From Elusimicrobiota bacterium (lineage in GTDB: Bacteria > Elusimicrobiota > Elusimicrobia > UBA1565 > UBA9628): a stretch of DNA of 43,813 nt. A program made the translations under genes and the position numbers. Positions 34,136 through 41,751 of this stretch are shown here, in pieces (position 1 is the first letter of the stretch; every line of letters begins with the position of its first letter). Location: NCBI GenBank assembly GCA_016204945.1, contig JACQJQ010000003.1, forward strand, positions 1 through 43,813, read 5' to 3'. The notes under the pieces are model-generated. The model was not told the origin of the DNA and searched no databases. It saw nothing but the letters and a program-made list of their open reading frames with translations.

Positions 34136-35037
34136 CGAACCGTCGTGACCGCGGCTCTCATCCGGCGGACGCCCTCGTAGGCCGCGTCCTCCTCCTCGAT
34201 GAATCGCCCGATTCCCGCCTGGCCGAGCAGCGCTTTCCCCTCCGAATCCCGATGCATGCTCAAGAAGATGTCGCGCAGCCTCTTCTTTAATCCCGGATCC
34301 AACTGAGGGTGCACGACCACCGGAGGCATCCCGAAGGGCGGCGACCGATCGATCACCCGCGTTTCCGCCGCGGCACTCGCTCCGGACCGTGCTAGGCCGT
34401 CCCAGACGAGGCTCGAGACCGCGGCCCCGTCGGCCAAGCCACGAGCGACGGCCTCGATGGAATTATCATGGCCCCAGGTAAAGATCGTTTTGCTGAAAAA
34501 GACCTCCGGCTTTACACCCATCTTCGACAGCAAGTAAGCTGGATAGAGCTTTCCCGTCGTCGACAACGGGTCGACGAATGCGAAGACCCGACCTTTCAGG
34601 TCCGCGAAACTATGGATGGGCGCATTCTTGCGCACGATGATGTAGGCGCGATAGTCCTTCTTACCCCCGATCTGGGGCACGACCAGCGCCTCCGCTCCGA
34701 ACCGGGCCCGGGCCTCCACATAGGGACCGCTGCAGATGAAGGCCACTTCGACCTCCCGGTTCTCGAGCAAGGCGATGGCTTCGGAGTAGCCCGTGCGCTG
34801 AACCACCTCCACGGGCATGTCCAGCTTCCTGCCCAGATACTGAAGCATGCGCTCGTAGTCGCGGATATTCTTCTGCGGGGAAACGATGGAGGCGATGGCG
34901 ATGCGAACCGGCTTGACGAGACGAGGCGGGTTCCCGGCAGAAGGCTCGACTTGGGAAAAAGAGATATGAGGGTCCGCCGGATCGCTGTTGCAGGCAGTCA
35001 ACACGAGGAAGCATAAAGCGAAAGCTGGCCGACTCAT
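34132..35037 (-). CDS. PhnD-like periplasmic binding lipoprotein, probable sensor partner
   Basis: 301 residues. A lipoprotein signal ends in LTAC (lipid Cys16). The body matches PhnD/phosphonate-type binding proteins: IASIVSPQKNIRDYERMLQY, a GPYVEARARFG segment, YIIVRKNAPIHSFADLKG and FAFVDPLSTTGKLYPAYLL. No ABC permease or ATPase is nearby. Instead a histidine kinase overlaps its stop, so it is better read as the ligand-sensing part of a three-component system than as a transporter. The ligand could be an oxyanion, a phosphonate-like molecule or something else. A GGGAG Shine-Dalgarno precedes the ATG. Confidence 0.85.
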   Translation of the reverse strand: MSRPAFALCFLVLTACNSDPADPHISFSQVEPSAGNPPRLVKPVRIAIASIVSPQKNIRDYERMLQYLGRKLDMPVEVVQRTGYSEAIALLENREVEVAFICSGPYVEARARFGAEALVVPQIGGKKDYRAYIIVRKNAPIHSFADLKGRVFAFVDPLSTTGKLYPAYLLSKMGVKPEVFFSKTIFTWGHDNSIEAVARGLADGAAVSSLVWDGLARSGASAAAETRVIDRSPPFGMPPVVVHPQLDPGLKKRLRDIFLSMHRDSEGKALLGQAGIGRFIEEEDAAYEGVRRMRAAVTTVR

Positions 35038-35164
35038 GCTCCCAGATCAGCAACAAAACGGCCTTTCTCCAAAAAATGAAGCCGCTTACACGCATGCGCG
35101 TTCTTGGCCGCGCTTTAGCCTCAATGAGAGTGCACGTCATCCCCCGTTCATCGAAAAAAGTCAG

Positions 35165-35170
35165 TAAAAT
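35165..35170 (+). promoter_or_regulatory. -10 box (TAAAAT) of the tRNA-rfbA unit
   Basis: TAAAAT lies nine bases before tRNA position 1. It sits inside an inverted repeat, CGTTCAT (35145-35151) with ATGAACG (35169-35175). No strong -35 is seen. Confidence 0.5.
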
Positions 35171-35179
35171 GAACGATGC

Positions 35180-35199
35180 GCGCCCGTAGCTCAGTTGGT
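35180..35199 (+). repeat. 20-nt direct repeat, right copy (tRNA 5' end)
   Basis: Identical to 27540-27559. This copy belongs to the intact tRNA, so the right end of the module regenerates the complete gene. Confidence 0.7.
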
Positions 35200-35253
35200 T
35201 AGAGCGGTCCGCTCATAACGGATTGGTCGCCGGTTCGAGTCCGGCCGGGCGCA
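35180..35253 (+). tRNA. tRNA with CAU anticodon (probably tRNA-Ile2, possibly elongator tRNA-Met)
   Basis: All arms fold: acceptor GCGCCCG/CGGGCGC, D stem GCTC/GAGC, anticodon stem GTCCG/CGGAT around CTCATAA (anticodon CAT at 35214-35216), T stem GCCGG/CCGGC with loop TTCGAGT, discriminator A. The CCA end is not encoded. The TGGTC variable loop and T arm resemble the lysidine-modified tRNA-Ile2 more than tRNA-Met, but this needs a scoring tool. Its first 20 bases are duplicated at 27540. rfbA starts 20 bases after the tRNA. Confidence 0.93.
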
Positions 35254-35273
35254 GGATTTGTTCGGAGAGGAAT

Positions 35274-36161
35274 ATGGCGACTCAAGGCTTGAAGGGCATC
35301 GTGCTCGCCGGCGGCTCGGGAACGCGGCTTTACCCCGTGACCCGCTCGGTCAGCAAACAGCTTGTCCCCGTCTACGACAAGCCCATGATCTACTACCCGC
35401 TTTCCACCCTCATGCTGGCCGGCATACGCGACATCCTCATCATCACGACCCCGGAGGATCGGCCCGCCTTCGCGCGCCTCCTCGGGGACGGCTCCTGGGC
35501 GGGCCTCAGCATCTCCTACGCGGTCCAGCCGAAGCCCGAGGGCTTGGCCCAGGCGTTCATCATCGGCGCCGATTTCGTGGGAGGCGACCGCGTCGCGCTC
35601 GTTTTGGGCGACAACATCTTCTACGGACACGGCCTGCCCCAGCACCTGCGCGCCGCGGCGGCGCAAAAAACCGGCGCGACCGTCTTCGCCTACCACGTCA
35701 AGGATCCGGAGCGCTACGGCGTCGTGGAGTTCGACGCGCGGGGCCGCGCCGTCAGCCTGGCTGAAAAGCCGCTGAAGCCGAAGTCCTCCTACGCGGTGAC
35801 CGGCCTTTATTTCTACGACAACTCCGTGCTCGACATCGCCGCGAACCTCAAGCCCTCCCGGCGCGGCGAGCTCGAGATCACCGACGTGAACAAGGCGTAC
35901 CTGAAGAACGGCCGCCTGCACGTGCAGAAGATGGGCCGCGGCATCGCCTGGCTCGACACCGGCACCCACGAGGCCCTGCTCCAGGCCTCGACGTTCATCT
36001 CGGTCATCGAGGAACGGCAGGCCCTGAAAGTCGCCTGCCTCGAGGAGATCGCCTTCAGCCTCGGCTATATCGACGCCAAGCGCCTGCGCGCGCTCGCCGA
36101 GCCGATGCGCAAGAACGAGTACGGGCGCTACCTGCTGCGCGTCGCCGAAGATCGCTCCTGA
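35274..36161 (+). CDS. rfbA: Glucose-1-phosphate thymidylyltransferase RfbA/RmlA
   Basis: 295 residues, the usual length. The nucleotide-binding motif [16 protein letters not shown], then [20 protein letters not shown] and [13 protein letters not shown], identify the enzyme that makes dTDP-glucose from glucose-1-phosphate. [10 protein letters not shown] and [11 protein letters not shown] are also typical. It starts the dTDP-rhamnose branch for surface polysaccharide, but rmlB, rmlC and rmlD are not in this window. The ATG at 35274 has a GGAGAGG Shine-Dalgarno. The gene follows the tRNA by 20 bases and may share its promoter. Confidence 0.96.
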   Translation: MATQGLKGIVLAGGSGTRLYPVTRSVSKQLVPVYDKPMIYYPLSTLMLAGIRDILIITTPEDRPAFARLLGDGSWAGLSISYAVQPKPEGLAQAFIIGADFVGGDRVALVLGDNIFYGHGLPQHLRAAAAQKTGATVFAYHVKDPERYGVVEFDARGRAVSLAEKPLKPKSSYAVTGLYFYDNSVLDIAANLKPSRRGELEITDVNKAYLKNGRLHVQKMGRGIAWLDTGTHEALLQASTFISVIEERQALKVACLEEIAFSLGYIDAKRLRALAEPMRKNEYGRYLLRVAEDRS

Positions 36162-36919
36162 TGCTGCGCCCCGACGTCGTCGAATACCTCAAGGAGCACC
36201 TGCGGTCGTTTCCCGTCGAAGCCCTGCGCAAGCAGCTCTCCGACGAGGGAGTCGGCGACGCGGACTTCGAGGATTCGCTGGCCGCGGCCCTGCGCTCGCC
36301 GGCCGCCCCCAAGAAGCCCGCGTTGAAGCCGAGGACGAGCGCGGCCGCGCTCGTCTTCCTGGGGCTGGGCGCGGCCGTCATCCTGTCCATCGGTTTTTAC
36401 GCGCTGTCGCGCAAGCCCGTGTCCCGTTCCGCCGAGGGCAACGCCGCGGGCCCGTCGGGCGAGTCCGCCTTCATCGGCCGCGCGGGCTGGGTCGTACGCC
36501 TGCCGGAAGGCTACGTCGGCGTCTCCAATTTCACCGACTCGAGCAAGCGGCACCAAGTCGTGTACTTCTGCAAAAAGGACACCGACCCGACGAATTTCCT
36601 CAATGAGGGCCTGTTCGGCCAACTCGGCATCGTCAAGCTCGAGGTGCTTCCGACCCAGTTCCCGAACAACCCGGCCGGGATCGCGAATCTTTCGCGCATG
36701 GCCGCGGGCAAATACAAGAACGCGGGCGAGAAGTTCGCGATGAAGAGCATGCAGGTCGCCACCCTGCCCGGCGTCTCGGTGGCCGTGCTGGCCCCCTTCC
36801 CCCGCGCCGAGGCCTTCGTCTTGGGCCAAGAGCACATGTACTTTTTCTCCGCGGGCCAGGAGGATGAAATCTGGCGCGACATCGTCCTGAGCCTGCGCGA
36901 CGCGCATACGGAGAATTAG
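36161..36919 (+). CDS. Single-pass membrane protein of unknown function
   Basis: 252 residues. The N-terminal ~45 residues form a small helical domain (VVEYLKEHLRSFPVEALRKQLSDEG). This resembles the short motif seen before membrane anchors in many uncharacterised proteins. One membrane helix follows (about residues 60-83, AAALVFLGLGAAVILSIGFYAL), then a ~165-residue domain containing YVGVSNFTDSSKRHQVVYFC. The ATG overlaps the rfbA stop by one base, so it is probably translated with rfbA. No function is assigned. Confidence 0.7.
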   Translation: MLRPDVVEYLKEHLRSFPVEALRKQLSDEGVGDADFEDSLAAALRSPAAPKKPALKPRTSAAALVFLGLGAAVILSIGFYALSRKPVSRSAEGNAAGPSGESAFIGRAGWVVRLPEGYVGVSNFTDSSKRHQVVYFCKKDTDPTNFLNEGLFGQLGIVKLEVLPTQFPNNPAGIANLSRMAAGKYKNAGEKFAMKSMQVATLPGVSVAVLAPFPRAEAFVLGQEHMYFFSAGQEDEIWRDIVLSLRDAHTEN

Positions 36920-36965
36920 GCTCCCGCGCCGGACCGCCCGCCCCATGGGGGAGAGCTCATTTTCC

Positions 36966-36971
36966 TATAAT
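36966..36971 (+). promoter_or_regulatory. -10 box (TATAAT) of the TPR/HEAT protein gene
   Basis: A perfect TATAAT ends eight bases before the ATG at 36980, with no Shine-Dalgarno and no consensus -35. The transcript would be leaderless or nearly so. Confidence 0.55.
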
Positions 36972-36979
36972 GGGGGCGG

Positions 36980-38401
36980 ATGAAAGAGTCCCGCAAGACG
37001 AACGCGCTCATCGCCGTCGCGCTGCTCATGATCGCGGCCGCATTCGCCGCCTACTCGATCATCATGATGAGCTGGTTCCAGCCCCCGCGGCGCTCCAGCC
37101 GCGCGGACGCCGCGGCCGCGGAACGGCTTGACGCCGCCCGCAAGGAGTTCCGCGCTCGCCTTCTCAGCCCGCGCGCGCACCTGCGCCTGTCCGACGCGCT
37201 TTGGAAGGCGGGCCGGCCGATCGACGCCTTTTACGTGATGCATGCCGCGCGCCAGCTGTTCAGCGCCGACGCCTTCCGGAGCGCCCATGACGAGGCCGTG
37301 CTCGGCGCGGGCGGCCCCGCCGCCGAAATGAGCCGCCGCCTCGAGGGCCTGCGCGATGCGTCCCGGACCGTCCCGCTCCATGCGGACATCGCGCGCGAGC
37401 ATCCCGACGCGCCCGAAGGCCGCCGGTCGCTCGACGCGCTCTCTCGCCTGGCCGCGGGCGCTGAAAACGCCGGCGGCGGGGAGTCCCCGGGTCTCGCCCT
37501 GGCCGCCCTCGAAGAGCTTCACCGCGGCGACCCCGGGCACCCCGGCAAGCTCGCGGCCCTCGGCATGGCGCTCATCGCGCGCGGCGAACCGGACCTCGCC
37601 CACGCCGTCGCCTCGGAGGCGCTCGCGCGCAGACCCAATCAGGCCGGCGCCGCGCAAATCATGGGGGCGCTGGCGCTCCAACGCAAAGACCCGGACGGCG
37701 CGGCGCGCTGGCTCGCCTCGTCGTGGGACCGCAACCCGGACGATCTCTACAGCGCCGCGAAGCTCGCCCAAATCCACGATAAGCGCCGCGCCGACGCCGA
37801 GGGCGCCCTGCCGTTCTACCTGGCTCTCTACAGGCAGAATCCCGATTTCTCCGACGACGGCAATCCGATCGAGCGCCGCATCCGAGAAACCCTCGATGCG
37901 CGCCGGGAGTCCCTGCTCAAGCGCGCGCCGGTGGAGGGCCTCGGCGCCCGCTTCGCGCTCGACGACGCCTCGCTGCGGGCCGAGGCCTGCCTGCGCGCGG
38001 CCGCGTTCCAGGATCCGCGCTGGATCGACCGCCTGGGCGAGCTGCTCGATGACGACGCCGAGATCGTGCGCCGCAACGCCGACTTCGCCCTGTTCGAGAT
38101 CGGCAAAAAGGAGGCCGACGCGCTGCGCTCGCGCCGCGACGCCTGGCTTGGCAGCGACAAGCCGCTCGTGCGCATCCGCGCGCTCAACCTGTTCGCCGAC
38201 CTGGACGGCAAGAACGCGCTCCCGGCGCTGGCCGGCGCGCTGCGCGACCCCAATCCCGCCGTGCGCGCGTTCGCCAAGGTGATGGTCCTGGATCATTATT
38301 TCGCCGGGCTGCCGGAAGCCGCCAAGCTCCGCGCGCGCTACCTCGCCGAAGAGCGGGACCCCGAGGCCCTGTCCCTGCTGGCGCGCTTTCCCGCGAAATG
38401 A
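36980..38401 (+). CDS. Membrane-anchored TPR/HEAT-repeat protein
   Basis: 473 residues. An N-terminal membrane helix (about 9-31) is followed by TPR-like helical pairs (about 150-290, for example KLAALGMALIARGEPDLAHAV). HEAT-like repeats follow (about 335-473, WIDRLGELLDDDAEIVRRNA and PALAGALRDPNPAVRAFAKV). Such proteins act as scaffolds, but no partner is evident. The stop overlaps the tatD start (ATGA). Confidence 0.75.
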   Translation: MKESRKTNALIAVALLMIAAAFAAYSIIMMSWFQPPRRSSRADAAAAERLDAARKEFRARLLSPRAHLRLSDALWKAGRPIDAFYVMHAARQLFSADAFRSAHDEAVLGAGGPAAEMSRRLEGLRDASRTVPLHADIAREHPDAPEGRRSLDALSRLAAGAENAGGGESPGLALAALEELHRGDPGHPGKLAALGMALIARGEPDLAHAVASEALARRPNQAGAAQIMGALALQRKDPDGAARWLASSWDRNPDDLYSAAKLAQIHDKRRADAEGALPFYLALYRQNPDFSDDGNPIERRIRETLDARRESLLKRAPVEGLGARFALDDASLRAEACLRAAAFQDPRWIDRLGELLDDDAEIVRRNADFALFEIGKKEADALRSRRDAWLGSDKPLVRIRALNLFADLDGKNALPALAGALRDPNPAVRAFAKVMVLDHYFAGLPEAAKLRARYLAEERDPEALSLLARFPAK

Positions 38402-39189
38402 CCTTCGTCGACACGCATGCCCATCTGGGCGATCCTCAATTCGACGCCGACCGCGAAGCGGTTTTCAGGCGCGCCGCCGCCGCCGGCGTATCGCGCGTCG
38501 TCGAGATCGCCGACCACCCCGATGAGTGGGCGCGCGCCGTCGAAATCGCGCGCGCGCGGCCGTCCGCCGCGCGCTGCACGCTCGGCCTGCACCCGTATTA
38601 CGCCGGCCTTTATGACGGCGGCTTCATCACCCGGCTTCGGACGGCTCTCGACAATGCCCCGGAGGCGGCGGCCGTCGGCGAGATCGGCCTCGACTACGCC
38701 AAGGCCGAGGCGCCGCGCGGCGTCCAGCGGCGCGCGTTCGAGGAGATCTCCGCGGCCGCGAAAACCTGGGATATCCCAGTCGTCGTCCACTGCCGCGACG
38801 CCTTCTCCGATCTTATCCCTATTCTTGAGAACATCTACGGCGGCAAGCCGGCCGATCGGCGCTTCTGGGGCGTCGTCCACTGCTTCACCGGAACGCCCGA
38901 CGACGCGGAAGCGTGCGCGGCCCTGGGATTCGCGCTCGGCGCCGACGGGCCCGTCACCTACAAGAAGAACGACTCCCTGCGCGAGGGTTTCCGCCGCGCC
39001 GGCTTGGACGCGATCGTGCTCGAAACCGATTCCCCTTACCTGCCGCCTCAGAGCTCCCGCGGCAAGCGCAACGAGCCCGCCGCCGTCATCGAGATCGCGG
39101 CGAGGCTCGCCTCGGTCTGCGGCGTCCCCCTCGACGAGGTCGCCCGCCGCACGAGCGCCAACGCCGCGGCGCTTTATCGCTGGCCTTAA
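38398..39189 (+). CDS. TatD-family metal-dependent hydrolase/DNase
   Basis: 263 residues, normal for the family. The amidohydrolase-fold metal ligands are in place: DTHAHLG at the N-terminus, GEIGLDY with Glu, VVVHCRDA, VVHCFTGT and the late ETDSPYLPP with Asp. TatD proteins are 3'-5' nucleases linked to DNA repair and turnover. The stop codon overlaps the stop codon of the convergent aldehyde dehydrogenase gene. Confidence 0.93.
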   Translation: MTFVDTHAHLGDPQFDADREAVFRRAAAAGVSRVVEIADHPDEWARAVEIARARPSAARCTLGLHPYYAGLYDGGFITRLRTALDNAPEAAAVGEIGLDYAKAEAPRGVQRRAFEEISAAAKTWDIPVVVHCRDAFSDLIPILENIYGGKPADRRFWGVVHCFTGTPDDAEACAALGFALGADGPVTYKKNDSLREGFRRAGLDAIVLETDSPYLPPQSSRGKRNEPAAVIEIAARLASVCGVPLDEVARRTSANAAALYRWP

Positions 39190-40622
39190 ACGTCCGAGAT
39201 AAAGACATTCTTGACCTCGGAATAGAGGTCGAGAGCCTTGAGGCCGAGCTCGCGGCCCAGCCCGGAGCCCTTGCGGCCGCCGAACGGCGCCTCAAGGTGG
39301 ACGCTCGAGCTGGTGTTCACCGAGATCACGCCGCTCTGCACGGCGCGCGTCACGCGCAGGACGCGGCCGACGTCGCGCGTCCACACGCTCGCCGACAGGC
39401 CGTACGCCGAATCGTTGGCGAGCCGGATCGCCTCTTCCTCGTCCTTGAATGGAATCACCGCCGCGACCGGGCCGAATATCTCCTCCCGGACGATTTTCAT
39501 GCCGGCCGCCGCGCCGGAAAAAATAGCCGGGGTCATATAATGGCCCTTGGCTGGAACCCCCCTCGGCCGCGCGCCGCCGCACAGGAGCTCGGCGCCCTCG
39601 GCCTTGCCGGACGCGAGATAGGCGGCGACCTTGTCGTATTGCCGAGCCGAGATAAGGGGGCCGATCTGGGTACCCTTCTTCTCGGGGTGCCCGACGACGA
39701 GCCTTTTCGCGCGCGCGACGAGCGCTTCGACGAACTTGTCGTGAATTTTTCGATGCACCAGAACTCGGGAGCGCGCGCAGCAATCTTGGCCGGCGTTGTA
39801 GAACACGGACCAGACGGATTTCTCGACGCAAAGAGCCATGTCGCAGTCGTCGAAAACGATATTCGGCGACTTGCCGCCGAGCTCGAGCGAAACGCGTTTG
39901 ATGCCGTCGGCCGCCGCCCGCATGATCCCCGCGCCGGTCGCCGTGGAGCCGGTAAAAGAAATCTTGCGCACGAGCGGGTGCGCGACGAGAGCCGAGCCGC
40001 AGCCGGGGCCCGGTCCCGGGACCACGTTCAGCACGCCCTCGGGGAGCCCGGCCTCGGCGGCGAGCGCGGCGAGCGCCAAAGCGGTGAGCGGGGTTTCCGG
40101 CGCGGGCTTGAGGATGACGGTGTTGCCGCAGGCAAGCGCCGGGCCGACCTTCCACGCCGCGATCACGAGCGGAAAATTCCACGGCACGATGAGGCCGCAC
40201 ACGCCGACCGGCTCACGCAAAGTATAGTCAAGGCCGCCGCCCGCGACCGGAATCGTCTCGCCGAAGTGCTTGTTCGCGGCGCCGCCGTAATACTCGAAGG
40301 TGTCGGCGGCCAGATTCATCTCCTCGCGGGCGTCCCCGAGCGGCTTGCCCGCGCCGCGGCACTCGAGCAGCGCCAGCGACTCCGCGTTGCCGCGGATAAG
40401 CCCGGCGATCCGGATAAGAATCTTGCCGCGCTCGCGCGCGCTCATTCTCGCCCATGGTCCGGCGGCGGCCTTGACGGCGGCGCTCACGGCGGCGTCGATG
40501 ACGGCGGCGCCGCCCTCGGCGACCCGCGCCAGAAGCCCGCCGTCGGCGGGGTTGAAGACAGGCAGCGTCCTGCCCGACCGGGACGCGACGGCGGCGCCGC
40601 CGATCCACAGCTTGGTCTGCAT
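39186..40622 (-). CDS. NAD(P)-dependent aldehyde dehydrogenase
   Basis: 478 residues from the ATG at 40622. An upstream frame extension to 40691 lies inside the SDR gene and is not used. Motifs are complete: PWNFPLVIAAWKVGPALA, FTGSTATGAGIM, the catalytic Glu in LELGGKSPNIVF, and the catalytic Cys281 in GQDCCARSR. EEIFGPVAAVIPF and the closing GGRKGSGLGRELG are also typical. It resembles the betaine/aminobutyraldehyde-type group, but the substrate cannot be read from sequence. It starts one base after the SDR gene, which suggests consecutive alcohol and aldehyde oxidation. Confidence 0.93.
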   Translation of the reverse strand: MQTKLWIGGAAVASRSGRTLPVFNPADGGLLARVAEGGAAVIDAAVSAAVKAAAGPWARMSARERGKILIRIAGLIRGNAESLALLECRGAGKPLGDAREEMNLAADTFEYYGGAANKHFGETIPVAGGGLDYTLREPVGVCGLIVPWNFPLVIAAWKVGPALACGNTVILKPAPETPLTALALAALAAEAGLPEGVLNVVPGPGPGCGSALVAHPLVRKISFTGSTATGAGIMRAAADGIKRVSLELGGKSPNIVFDDCDMALCVEKSVWSVFYNAGQDCCARSRVLVHRKIHDKFVEALVARAKRLVVGHPEKKGTQIGPLISARQYDKVAAYLASGKAEGAELLCGGARPRGVPAKGHYMTPAIFSGAAAGMKIVREEIFGPVAAVIPFKDEEEAIRLANDSAYGLSASVWTRDVGRVLRVTRAVQSGVISVNTSSSVHLEAPFGGRKGSGLGRELGLKALDLYSEVKNVFISDV

Positions 40623-40623
40623 G

Positions 40624-41400
40624 TTAAAAATAGTTGGAGGTGATGCCGCCGTCGACGACCAGCGCGGCCCCGTTCGTCCAGCGCGACTCATCGGAGGCCA
40701 GATACAAGGCCATGTTGACGATGTCCTCGGGTTTCCCGAAGCGGCCCATGGGGATGCGGTTGAGGCGCTTGGCCTTCTCGGCGGGCTCCTTAAACAGCCA
40801 CGCCGTCAGGAGGGGCGTCTCGATGGGTCCGGGGCAGATCGCGTTGGAGCGGATTCCTCGCGGCCCGTATTGAACGGCGAGGGACTTCGTGAGCGCGATC
40901 ACCGCGCCCTTCGAGGCGGTGTAGGCGTCCTGCGGGACCGAGCATCCGACGAGCGCCACGAAGGAGGCCACGTTGATGATCGAGCCTCCGCCGACGGCCA
41001 ACAGCTCCGGAATTCCGTGCTTGCAGACGAGATAAACGCCCTTGACGTTGACGGACAGCACGTTGTCCCAGACCTTTTCTTCCGTATCGGTGACCGAGCG
41101 GTCGTCGCTCGGGAATATCCCGGCGTTGTTGTACAAGACGTCTATTTTCCCGTACGCCTTCACCGCGGCCCGGACGCCTTCCGCCACGTCCGCCTCGCGG
41201 GACACGTTCATCGCGACCGCGATCGCCTTGCCGCCGGCGGCCTCCGCCGCCTGCGCAACCCTCCGGGCGGCCTCCAGGTTCATGTCGCAGGCCGCGACGA
41301 GCGCCCCTTCCCGGGCGAAACGGACCGTCGCCTCGGCGCCCATGCCCGACCCGGCTCCCGTGATAAGGCAGACCTTGCCCGCCAGCCGCCCTCCGCTCAT
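40624..41400 (-). CDS. SDR-family dehydrogenase
   Basis: 258 residues, classical SDR. The cofactor motif is TGAGSGMG (residues 14-21), followed by NNAG in DVLYNNAGIF, the catalytic Ser in INVASFVALVG, YTASK with Tyr and Lys, and the closing WTNGAALVVDGGI. It oxidises or reduces a hydroxyl group with NAD(P). It is packed between a 100-aa gene (4-nt overlap) and the aldehyde dehydrogenase (1-nt gap), so the three form one unit. The substrate is unknown. Confidence 0.92.
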   Translation of the reverse strand: MSGGRLAGKVCLITGAGSGMGAEATVRFAREGALVAACDMNLEAARRVAQAAEAAGGKAIAVAMNVSREADVAEGVRAAVKAYGKIDVLYNNAGIFPSDDRSVTDTEEKVWDNVLSVNVKGVYLVCKHGIPELLAVGGGSIINVASFVALVGCSVPQDAYTASKGAVIALTKSLAVQYGPRGIRSNAICPGPIETPLLTAWLFKEPAEKAKRLNRIPMGRFGKPEDIVNMALYLASDESRWTNGAALVVDGGITSNYF

Positions 41401-41699
41401 GAGATGACGAGAAAGCCGGCCTTCTTCACCGCCTCGCGCAGGCGCGTCTTGCCGAGGTCGGTGTCGAGGCCGCGGTCGGTCGTCACGGTCAGGTTGCGGA
41501 CGACGCGGCCCCGGCCTCGCAGCTTTCCGACCAGCGTCTGAATGTCCTTCGCCGCCATGCGGACGTTCGTGACTCCGTCCTTGGCGAACCAGCGGATCGA
41601 GACGGTCCCGCTCTTGCGGCTGGGCAGCAGCTTGAGGGTCAGGGAGGTTTCGGTGACAAAAAGATCCCCGACCTCCTCCTGCGAGTTTTTATCAATCAT
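41397..41699 (-). CDS. Small hypothetical protein upstream of the SDR gene
   Basis: 100 residues from the ATG at 41699, which has a GGAG ribosome site; a longer frame to 41807 would enter the neighbouring gene and starts with an unlikely Arg/Trp-rich leader. The protein is soluble and basic (MIDKNSQEEVGDLFVTETSL, then VRMAAKDIQTLVGKLRGRGR). I recognise no family. The overlap with the SDR gene (ATGA) suggests coupled translation. Confidence 0.65.
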   Translation of the reverse strand: MIDKNSQEEVGDLFVTETSLTLKLLPSRKSGTVSIRWFAKDGVTNVRMAAKDIQTLVGKLRGRGRVVRNLTVTTDRGLDTDLGKTRLREAVKKAGFLVIS

Positions 41700-41751
41700 G
41701 GCATCTCCTGCTCGGCGAGAGAGGCACTGTAGCGCAACGGCGCCGCGCCTG

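Noticed and set aside
35038-35179. A sigma-54 promoter for the PhnD-kinase-regulator operon
   Set aside because: A GG-N10-GC spacing occurs on the minus strand (near 35095-35120), but without the TTGC core. In GC-rich DNA this arises easily.
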